DNA from: Chitinophaga eiseniae
Lineage (GTDB): Bacteria; Bacteroidota; Bacteroidia; Chitinophagales; Chitinophagaceae
Assembly: GCF_900167135.1 (NCBI RefSeq)
Contig: NZ_FUWZ01000005.1
Coordinates: 505,003 to 569,002 of the forward strand
DNA: 64,000 nucleotides
Direction: 5' to 3'
Shown: positions 56,883-64,000 of the stretch, one piece after another
How the letters are laid out: each line of letters opens with the position of its first letter
How positions within the stretch are numbered: the stretch's first letter is position 1
The notes under the pieces: model-generated
Database searches by the model: none
The model's input: only the letters and a program-made list of their open reading frames with translations
Told to the model about the DNA's origin: nothing
Position numbers and translations under genes: made by a program

Positions 56883-59741
56883 GAAATTGCCCAACGACTG
56901 CTCCGTTGGTAACCCGATCTTCTTCCTGATCCGGTACCGGCTCACCTCCACGCCCCGCACAGTGATATTGAGCAGTTGAGACACTTCCTTGGTCGTTAAA
57001 TTCAGTTTGATATAAGTACACATTTTTAAATCCGTTTTGGTCAGCTGCGGATATTCTTTTTTTAACTTATTCAGAAAGCCATCGTTGAGCTCATCGAAAT
57101 GCGCGGCAAACACGTCCCAGTTGGCGTTGATTTTTTCAGTGTCCCTGATCAGGTCCGTAATGCTTTTAATGTCATCTTCGCTGTTGAGCCGCGATACCTT
57201 TTCCTTGATTTTTGTCAGGGTGTCCGCTTTCTCCATCAGGTGCATGCTGGTATTGGCCAGTTCTTTTTTCTGCAGCAGCACTTCCTGTGCTAATTTCTCA
57301 TTTTGAAGCTTGATGATCTCTTTTTCATTTTTCTCCAGCTCAAGGTGATGAATGTATTTGAGTCTTTTCTGTTCTTCCTCGAACTTTTGCCGTTGTACGA
57401 GCAGTTTATGCTTTTGGCGTTTTTGGATCAGGTACGCCAGGCCGGCGAAAAGGGCCAGGTAGCCCAGGATGGCCCAGATGGTTTTGTACCAGGGAGCTTT
57501 TATGGCAAAGCGGTAAGACATTACGGTTGATTCATGCTGTTGGTTATCGCGGGCTTTTACCTTAAAGGTGTAGGTGCCGTTGGACAGGTTGGTGTAGTCT
57601 TTTTCCGTTTTAGTATCCCAGGAAGACCATTCACGGTCGTATCCTTCCAACTGATAGCTGTATTCGATATGCTTGTGGGATTCATATGCAGGTGCGCTGT
57701 ACTCAAAATGAAAGGCATTGTAAGCGGACGACAAGGAGGGTATTTCCCCGCTGCGTTTGTCCTGGTAGCCGCCATAGATGGTGCTGTCGGACTTTCCGGT
57801 GGTTTTAACCATCCCAAGGCGGACCGTTACGTTGGGTTGGGCCGCTGTATATTTTTTGTAATCAAGATGTATCAGCCCTTTTTCTGAGCCGATATAGATG
57901 TTTTCCCGGTTGTAGGGGTAGATATTCTCAAACCTGGATAGGAGTTGGCCCGCCAGCTCGGGGAAATAGGTAACCCTGGGCTGACTAACGTCGTCGGCCG
58001 GGGAGAAATGCACCACGCCTGTGCCTTTTTCGTTGCAAAACCATACATTTCCTTCCTTGTCTTCGGTGAGGTACAGCATTTTCATCTTCCCGAAAACAGC
58101 AGCCAGAAAGCGGGAAGGAGAAAACCGGTTAGTGTGGGCATCAAACTCATAAAGCCCGCTGGTGGTGGCATACAGCACCCGGCCTTTTATTTTGAAAACA
58201 AAATTGTTTAAAGCCGATGGCAGTCCGTCCCCTGTGGTGTACAGGTGCGTGGTATATTTCTTTTTGTCCGGTGATAAGCTGAAACGGTAAATGCCACGAT
58301 AGGGATGGGAGGCCCAGATATCGCCGTTGTTGTCCTGCGCCATAAAGCGATAAGAGTCGGGAACACCTTCTATTTTGCCTTCGTCCCTGAAGCGGTTGTC
58401 TTCAAAACGGAGCCGTTTCAGGCCGTTATAGGTGCCGACAACGATATCCTGCACCGGATAGACGGATGACAGGGGCAGGAAATACCAGCTGCCATCGCCA
58501 CCGGAAATCAGCCGGGCATCGTTTCCCTGTATGTCATAGGCGCCGATGTCATTGCCAAACAGCAGCTGGCCATTGATCTCATGGAGGTTCCAGGCTTCGC
58601 GGTTTTCCGTGTTTTTCACCAGTGCGAAGTCATTTTTGGTAAGATGAGCGGTGTTGTTGTCTGGCAACCCGGCGCTGTATAACCCGTTGGACGTACCCAC
58701 ATATAACCTGTTGTGGAAAATCCGTGTGGTGTAAGTGGGCAGGTTATTGGCTTTGCCAATCTGTAGGTACCGGATACCGGAATTGTAATTGATATAACTG
58801 ATGCCACTGTTAAGACCTGTCCACAGATTTTTATCGGCATCCATAAAAACGCTGAGGGCATTATTATGCTGAAGGCCCTGTTCATCAGAAAAATGCTCGC
58901 ACCACTTTTTTGTGATATTCACCACCAGGCAACCGCCGGCGGAGGAGGCCATGACGAATTCATCATCATTTATTTTCGTGGCGGAATTGATATACAGATC
59001 GTGTTGCGGATTGTTTTGTTGCAGGGAAATGGTACCATTTTGTAATAAAAAAGTGCCGTTTGTTCTGGTGATGATGAAAATACTATCTTTTCTCATTTGG
59101 AACATGCCGGCAATGAGTACACCTGCCAGTTTTTTGCCTTCATTAACAGGCGTCCATTGGGAGTCATTCAGCTGAAGCATGCCGGCATTGCGGTCGGCTG
59201 CGTAGATCCGGTCACCGGCACGTGCCATAAACGTCCATTGGGAGCCAGGCAGGTGAACGCGAACGGACTGACCGTTATATTCAAAGATACGGTCATGAGC
59301 CTGGAAGAAAACCTTGTTACCCAGGAAGGCGATATGCCACACATCGGCAAATCGCTGATGGGACTGCGGAATTTTGTTTTTGAGGGAAGTGTAGGTCAAA
59401 ATGCCATTGAGGCCGGGAGAGAAGTACCCTATTTCATCCTGGCCGCCCACGTAGATTTTCCCGTCGTCATTGATGGCGAGGCACCATATAACGGTATTAT
59501 TGGGCAGCGGGTACAATTTCCAGTGACTGCCATCAAAGCTTAACAAACCTTCGTTGTTGGCAAAATACATGACTTTTTGTTTGTCTTGCCCGATGTCCCA
59601 GTTCTGGCTGCCGCTGTGATAGTCAAATTTGGTGTAGTTGATAACAGCAGGAATACCGGTTCCGTTTTGTGCGTAAACAGCATGACCGCCAGTTGACAAC
59701 AGCCCCATAAACAACAGGATATTAAGCAGTATCTTATTCAT
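56868..59741 (-). CDS. Three-Y/LuxR-type transmembrane sensor regulator
   Basis: A 957-residue regulator with sensor and DNA-binding halves in one chain. After a signal peptide (LLNILLFMGLLSTGGHAVYAQ) come propeller repeats (about 30-650), for example GNVWFCNEKGTGVVHFSP and GDIWASHPYRGIYRFSLSP, then a Y_Y_Y domain (about 690-750, YEHKHIEYSYQLEG-like YSYQLEGYDREWSSWD). A TM helix (754-772, TIWAILGYLALFAGLAYLI) leads to a long coiled coil (790-880). A LuxR-like HTH (about 898-957, LTKTDLKMCTYIKLNLTTKE) ends it. There is no kinase or receiver. It is divergent from a SusC/SusD pair, which it likely controls. ATG 59741 is preferred over the longer frame. Confidence 0.9.
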   Translation of the reverse strand: MNKILLNILLFMGLLSTGGHAVYAQNGTGIPAVINYTKFDYHSGSQNWDIGQDKQKVMYFANNEGLLSFDGSHWKLYPLPNNTVIWCLAINDDGKIYVGGQDEIGYFSPGLNGILTYTSLKNKIPQSHQRFADVWHIAFLGNKVFFQAHDRIFEYNGQSVRVHLPGSQWTFMARAGDRIYAADRNAGMLQLNDSQWTPVNEGKKLAGVLIAGMFQMRKDSIFIITRTNGTFLLQNGTISLQQNNPQHDLYINSATKINDDEFVMASSAGGCLVVNITKKWCEHFSDEQGLQHNNALSVFMDADKNLWTGLNSGISYINYNSGIRYLQIGKANNLPTYTTRIFHNRLYVGTSNGLYSAGLPDNNTAHLTKNDFALVKNTENREAWNLHEINGQLLFGNDIGAYDIQGNDARLISGGDGSWYFLPLSSVYPVQDIVVGTYNGLKRLRFEDNRFRDEGKIEGVPDSYRFMAQDNNGDIWASHPYRGIYRFSLSPDKKKYTTHLYTTGDGLPSALNNFVFKIKGRVLYATTSGLYEFDAHTNRFSPSRFLAAVFGKMKMLYLTEDKEGNVWFCNEKGTGVVHFSPADDVSQPRVTYFPELAGQLLSRFENIYPYNRENIYIGSEKGLIHLDYKKYTAAQPNVTVRLGMVKTTGKSDSTIYGGYQDKRSGEIPSLSSAYNAFHFEYSAPAYESHKHIEYSYQLEGYDREWSSWDTKTEKDYTNLSNGTYTFKVKARDNQQHESTVMSYRFAIKAPWYKTIWAILGYLALFAGLAYLIQKRQKHKLLVQRQKFEEEQKRLKYIHHLELEKNEKEIIKLQNEKLAQEVLLQKKELANTSMHLMEKADTLTKIKEKVSRLNSEDDIKSITDLIRDTEKINANWDVFAAHFDELNDGFLNKLKKEYPQLTKTDLKMCTYIKLNLTTKEVSQLLNITVRGVEVSRYRIRKKIGLPTEQSLGNFLNRI

Positions 59742-59866
59742 ATAAGAGCCCCCACACGTGGATGTAGTAGTATTGTAGTAGTCCGTTTGCCCATAAAAAT
59801 AGAGAATTACGGGATAAGACGTAGTAATGAAGTAGTGTTTTCTGCCTGTTTTCTGACGGGCTGCCC

Positions 59867-59874
59867 TACTTTTG
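59867..59874 (+). promoter_or_regulatory. Candidate -7 element of susC (right pair)
   Basis: TACTTTTG is an exact TAnnTTTG match, 52 bases upstream of the ATG at 59926, in the gap shared with the divergent regulator. No clear -33 TTG was found. Confidence 0.45.
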
Positions 59875-59925
59875 TTTTTCCACGATCCACATTTCAGGAA
59901 TGAAGCCAAAATTTAAATTTTACGT

Positions 59926-62900
59926 ATGAAAAAAAAGTTCTCCAGAATTTTTCTCCTCCTTGTACTGTCTGTCATCGTCCATTTTACTGCCAACGCCCAA
60001 AACAAAATTGTAAAAGGCATCGTGACGGATGACAAAAATGCAGCGGTCATTGGCGCCTCCGTTGGGGTAAAAGGTACGGTAATCGGTACCTCCACGAATG
60101 AAGCGGGAGGATTTACCTTGTCTGTGCCTCCGGGCGCAGACTCTATTGTTGTATCGGCAATAGGTTTTAACAGGCAGGTGGTCGCCATCGCCGGCACGGT
60201 GATCAATGTCCAGCTGGAGCCCTCCAGGACCAAACTGGATGAGGTGATAGTCGTCGGTTATGGTACGCAGAAAAAAGCCGACCTCACTGCGCCGATCACT
60301 ACGGTAAACACGGAAAATATGCTGAAGCGGACCACGGCCACGCCCATGGAAGCGCTGCAGGGAAGTGTGCCTGGCGTACAGGTCGTTACCAGCGGCGCCC
60401 CGGGCAGTTCCCCCAATGTACGCATCAGGGGCGTAGGATCGTTTAATAATGAAAATCCGCTATACGTGGTGGATGGAATGTTTGTGAATGACATCAGCTT
60501 TCTGAACCCTAACGATATTGCCGACATGTCCATCCTGAAGGATGCGTCGGGCGCCGCCATCTATGGCGTACGTGCCGCGAACGGCGTGGTGCTCATCACC
60601 ACCAAAAAAGGAAAAACGAATATGAAGACCCGTGTCACCTACACCGGGTATGTGGGCGTACAGAAGCCAACGAATGTATTGAAAATGGCCAACGGGCAAC
60701 AATATACTTCCTTTTCCCTGCAGAGAGGATCGGTGGCCGATAGCGGCACCGTGTTGTTATCTTCTCAGAAATACGGCGGCAGCGGCCTGAATCCCACTAC
60801 CAGCACGGACTGGTACGATGTTATATTAAGGAAAAGCGCCATGCTGACCAACCACGGAATTGATGTGCAGGGCGGAAGTGAGAAGATCACCTACTCCATG
60901 GGGCTCAACTACACCTACCAGAATGGTATTTTAAATGCGCTGAACAATTTCAAAAGGTACAACGGACGGCTGCAGCTGGAAGCCCGGGCTTTCCCCTGGC
61001 TGAAAGTAGGCTTCTCCGCCATCTTTAATAACTCCGTTACTTTCAATCCCAATAATGCCGCCTTCCTGGACGCTTATACGGCCTCTCCGCTGTTCCCGGT
61101 GTATGACAGCACCAACGTCAACGCGTTCCCGGTGAAATTCACCGCCCCTTCGGTGATAGGAAGGTCTGACGATAAAAACCCGATGGCCTCCGCGTATTAT
61201 AATTATGACCGGTCGAAGGCATTTCAGATCTTGCCGACTTTATACGCGGAAGCAGGCTTCTGGGAAAATAAAATCACCTTCCGGTCGCAGTTGAGCCAGG
61301 TGTATGGCTCCCTGCTCGGCACAAAATACCGGCCGGAAATGAACCTGGGCCCCGGTGCCGGTTCCACCGTATCTCACCTCACCTCCATCCAGGAGCGCAC
61401 TACTAATTACATATTAGATAACCTGCTGACCTATAAAGACGGTAAAGGCGCCCACCACTGGAGCCTGTTGCTGGGACAGTCCACCAGGGAAGAACGCTGG
61501 CGCCAGACACGGACCGAAGCCGATAATGTTCCCAATGTGGAAGAATCCTGGTATACCGGCCAGTATACGTCCAGTGCCACTTATTATGGAGAGAATGGTA
61601 CCCGTAATGCAGGACTTTCTTACTTTACCAGGGCTACCTACGACTTCGATAATAAATACCTGCTCACGGCCACTTTCCGCGCCGACGGCAGCTCCAAGTA
61701 CCAGACCAAATGGGGTTATTTCCCTTCTGTTGGCCTTGGATGGGTACTGAGCAGGGAAGGTTTTATGAAGAACCAGAAAATTTTTGATTTCTTAAAAATC
61801 AGGGGCAGCTGGGGACGGCTGGGTAATGACGGGGTGAACAGCAACGCCGGTTATGCCATCGTGAAAACCGGCAACAGCAATTCCGCGGTCTTTGGCAGCA
61901 CCGCCGGCGCTAACGGACTGTACGTGCCGGGTTACACCGTAGACCGGTTTTTTACAGATGTTACCTGGGAAGTAGTGACGGAGTGGGACGGTGGTATCGA
62001 TTTTGAAATGTTTAAGGGCAAACTAAAAGGTTCCGTTGACTACTACAACAGGAAAACGACCAGGGCTGCATTCTACCGGCCGTTCTCCTTTACTTACCGC
62101 ACCGTTTACGGCAACTGGGCTGATATGGTGAACAGCGGCTGGGACATCGCCCTGAACTGGAGCGATAAAATCGGCCAGGTAGGATACCAGATCGGCGGCA
62201 ACGTGTCCACGTTGAAAAACAAGGTCACCAGTTTGGGCACATTGCCCAGCTCTACGAGCGGCTTCCCTGAATGGACAGCGGAATTCCCCAACCGGATACT
62301 GGTAGGTGAGCCCATCAATTATTTCTACGGTTATGAATTCACCGGCGTTTACCAGACCCAACAGGAGATCGATGGCGACCCGATAGCGAAACACTACAAC
62401 CAGGGGGCCTCATCGCCGATTGTGCCCGGATTCCCGAAATATAAAGATCAGAATGGCGACGGTGTCCTCGATGATAAAGACCGTATCAATATGGGCAGCT
62501 ATCTCCCTAAATTCACCTACGGCTTTAACATAGCGCTGAACTATAAACAATTTGACTTCAGCGTAGCTTTCCAGGGCGTGTCGGGCAATAAAATATTTAA
62601 TCTGAACAGGGGGCGGCTGTACAAAGCGTCCACGTCTTTAAACATCGATGAAAAATTTGCCAGCAGCCTCTGGACTGGTCCCGGCTCTACGAATGCTTAC
62701 CCTTCTGCCTATGCGTTGGGACAGGGGTGGTTTAAAGTAAGCAACTCCTTCTTTGTAGAGAGCGGCGCTTATCTGCGGGTACAAAATATACAGCTGGGTT
62801 ATAACTTTAAGGTGGGCAAACAGTCGCCCATTGGTATGAGGGTATTCGCCACTGCCGACAGGCCGTTTATGTTTACCCGTTACAATGGCTTTACACCGGA

Positions 62901-63003
62901 AGTAGGTACTTATACCGGCAATGGCGCTTCGGTTTCCGGTTACGATGCCAATGTGTACCCGGTTTCCTCCACTTATAGCTTAGGCGTTACCGCTACTTTT
63001 TAA
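59926..63003 (+). CDS. SusC/RagA-family TonB-linked outer-membrane transporter
   Basis: A 1025-residue SusC homologue. Signal peptide (ending FTANAQ), carboxypeptidase-regulatory domain (about 24-105, IVKGIVTDDKNAAVIGAS), family motif DEVIVVGYGTQKKADLTA, plug (about 110-230, AAIYGVRAANGVVLITTKKG), then a beta-barrel ending YSLGVTATF. It imports an oligomer with its SusD partner, which starts 32 bases downstream. The divergent three-Y regulator suggests ligand-induced control. The substrate is not evident from this window because the rest of the locus lies to the right. Confidence 0.95.
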   Translation: MKKKFSRIFLLLVLSVIVHFTANAQNKIVKGIVTDDKNAAVIGASVGVKGTVIGTSTNEAGGFTLSVPPGADSIVVSAIGFNRQVVAIAGTVINVQLEPSRTKLDEVIVVGYGTQKKADLTAPITTVNTENMLKRTTATPMEALQGSVPGVQVVTSGAPGSSPNVRIRGVGSFNNENPLYVVDGMFVNDISFLNPNDIADMSILKDASGAAIYGVRAANGVVLITTKKGKTNMKTRVTYTGYVGVQKPTNVLKMANGQQYTSFSLQRGSVADSGTVLLSSQKYGGSGLNPTTSTDWYDVILRKSAMLTNHGIDVQGGSEKITYSMGLNYTYQNGILNALNNFKRYNGRLQLEARAFPWLKVGFSAIFNNSVTFNPNNAAFLDAYTASPLFPVYDSTNVNAFPVKFTAPSVIGRSDDKNPMASAYYNYDRSKAFQILPTLYAEAGFWENKITFRSQLSQVYGSLLGTKYRPEMNLGPGAGSTVSHLTSIQERTTNYILDNLLTYKDGKGAHHWSLLLGQSTREERWRQTRTEADNVPNVEESWYTGQYTSSATYYGENGTRNAGLSYFTRATYDFDNKYLLTATFRADGSSKYQTKWGYFPSVGLGWVLSREGFMKNQKIFDFLKIRGSWGRLGNDGVNSNAGYAIVKTGNSNSAVFGSTAGANGLYVPGYTVDRFFTDVTWEVVTEWDGGIDFEMFKGKLKGSVDYYNRKTTRAAFYRPFSFTYRTVYGNWADMVNSGWDIALNWSDKIGQVGYQIGGNVSTLKNKVTSLGTLPSSTSGFPEWTAEFPNRILVGEPINYFYGYEFTGVYQTQQEIDGDPIAKHYNQGASSPIVPGFPKYKDQNGDGVLDDKDRINMGSYLPKFTYGFNIALNYKQFDFSVAFQGVSGNKIFNLNRGRLYKASTSLNIDEKFASSLWTGPGSTNAYPSAYALGQGWFKVSNSFFVESGAYLRVQNIQLGYNFKVGKQSPIGMRVFATADRPFMFTRYNGFTPEVGTYTGNGASVSGYDANVYPVSSTYSLGVTATF

Positions 63004-63035
63004 GGAAATGTTTCCCGTCAACAAAAAATGAAATC

Positions 63036-64000
63036 ATGAGAAGTTATATATCCATCTCTTTCCTGGCAATACTGATAGCTACGGGCTGTTCCAAATTTTT
63101 AGACCGCCCGCAGGAAAACCAGGCACAATCTTCCAGCATCAATTACGCTGATTTATCACTGATGTACCAGCCGGTATCGGGCGTGTACAGGACTGCGGCC
63201 AGCGGCACCTTTGCAAAATGGATCAGCGTCGCCATCCGGTCTGCGCACAGCGACGACGTGGCGCCGGGCAATGACGACGCCGGACAGGTGTCCATTCATA
63301 ACTTCAAAAGTGATGTCACCGTAAAAAGTTACTGGGGCATCAACGATATGTGGATCAGTATGTATGCCGTAGTGCTGGCATCGAACAGCGCGCTGGCCGA
63401 ACTGGACAAATTTGGTAAAAACATTCCCGCCAACGACGCGGAAAAAATGAAGCTGCTGACCCGGTACCAGGCGGAAGTCCGCTTCTATAGGGCGCTGGCA
63501 CACTTCTGGCTTTGCAGGACCTATGGCGCGGTGCCTATCCTTGGCATAGAAAGCAATGACCCCGCCAGCTTCGGAGAAGCCAGCAAAAGCAGCGTGGAGG
63601 AGGTAAAGAAACACGTCATCTCCGAAATGGATTTCTGTATTGCCAACCTGGAAGATGCCCGGCCTAATGCCGCCAACCATATCGGCGGGGTGACGAAATA
63701 CACGGCCCTGATGCTGAAAGCGAAAGCCGCTATGGACCTGGCGGGTAACAACAACGGTAGCCCTTATTGGGACGTAGTGTTGGATTGCACCAACCAGATC
63801 GTGAACAGTGGTAAATTTTCACTGTTCAGCGATTACTACCAGCTCTTTAAAAAGCCCGGTAAGTTATGCGACGAATCCATCCTCGAATTACAATATTCCG
63901 ATTTCGGAAAATCTACCGGGGATGTCGTTATCTCCGGCGGCCCGGGCGAAGAATGGGGCAACTTCTTTTTCTTCCAGGGACCTGAAAATACCTACAGTCC
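63036..64000 (+). CDS. SusD/RagB-family lipoprotein, 3' end missing
   Basis: Starts at ATG 63036 and runs open to the right edge (321 codons), so only the N-terminal two-thirds or so is visible. A lipobox (LIATGC, Cys at 18) is followed by SKFLDRPQENQ. SusD features: EVRFYRALAHFWLCRTYGAVP, KYTALMLKAKAAMDLAGNN and the FWLCRTYGAVPIL helix-turn. It is the partner of the SusC protein encoded directly upstream and binds substrate at the outer surface. The truncated frame is why a stop is absent, not a frameshift. Confidence 0.92.
   Translation, partial: MRSYISISFLAILIATGCSKFLDRPQENQAQSSSINYADLSLMYQPVSGVYRTAASGTFAKWISVAIRSAHSDDVAPGNDDAGQVSIHNFKSDVTVKSYWGINDMWISMYAVVLASNSALAELDKFGKNIPANDAEKMKLLTRYQAEVRFYRALAHFWLCRTYGAVPILGIESNDPASFGEASKSSVEEVKKHVISEMDFCIANLEDARPNAANHIGGVTKYTALMLKAKAAMDLAGNNNGSPYWDVVLDCTNQIVNSGKFSLFSDYYQLFKKPGKLCDESILELQYSDFGKSTGDVVISGGPGEEWGNFFFFQGPENTYS

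Noticed and set aside
1..64000. tRNA, rRNA, riboswitch, integrase or transposase genes
   Set aside because: None could be recognised in the intergenic regions by eye; small non-coding RNAs cannot be excluded without a covariance search.

Overview
The window looks like chromosomal DNA of a Bacteroidota bacterium, most likely a member of the Chitinophagaceae close to Chitinophaga. The evidence is two SusC/SusD outer-membrane pairs with TonB-dependent receptors, a three-Y/LuxR-type sensor regulator, LytS/LytTR signalling, many small lipoproteins with signal-peptidase II boxes, a YtxJ-type bacillithiol protein, and several -7 elements of the Bacteroidota type TAnnTTTG. The genus is an inference. 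I see no rRNA, tRNA, integrase, transposase, CRISPR array or phage gene. About 57 protein genes are supported.

Layout. 1-7 kb: cinA (cut by the left edge), a 2-oxoacid dehydrogenase E2, an RRM RNA-binding protein, a DUF4230 protein, a DUF985 cupin, a GNAT acetyltransferase and an AraC regulator. 7-16 kb: an S9 peptidase downstream of a SusC/SusD pair, with a divergent DeoR-type regulator. 16-30 kb: mostly housekeeping and lipid or cell-wall metabolism (EamA transporter, polyprenol-phosphate mannosyltransferase-like enzyme, DnaQ-like exonuclease, Mpl, YtxJ, UbiX, AroQ, a class I terpene synthase, M42 aminopeptidase, UbiA-like membrane protein, acyl-CoA carboxylase beta chain, a LuxE-like acyl-protein synthetase). 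30.5-32.5 kb: a three-gene HvfABC/bufferin-type RiPP cluster with a Cys-repeat precursor, a DUF692 MNIO maturase and a DUF2063 partner. 32.5-49 kb: stress and regulatory genes, including a nitric-oxide module (Ric plus truncated haemoglobin), two related AraC regulators each divergent from a small enzyme, and an acyltransferase-LytS-LytTR operon. 49-57 kb: a thioredoxin-fold secreted protein, a SpoIID-like lipoprotein, and a 1594-residue protein that joins a DnaQ-like exonuclease, a RecQ helicase and a UvrD-type helicase. 57-64 kb: a three-Y/LuxR sensor regulator divergent from a second SusC/SusD pair; its SusD is cut by the right edge.

The intergenic DNA is unusually structured. At least seven gaps hold AT-rich or GCAAAG-rich short-word repeats arranged as large inverted repeats. 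One is a perfect 39-bp-arm palindrome that fills the gap between two convergent stop codons. Several ordinary GC-rich hairpin terminators are also visible.

The best candidates for follow-up are the RiPP metallophore cluster with its two mutually exclusive hairpins between precursor and maturase, the exonuclease-RecQ-UvrD fusion with an internal CX3CX2C cluster, the solitary terpene synthase with a full set of catalytic motifs, and the palindromic intergenic repeat family. All family assignments come from motif reading by eye; no database search was possible.
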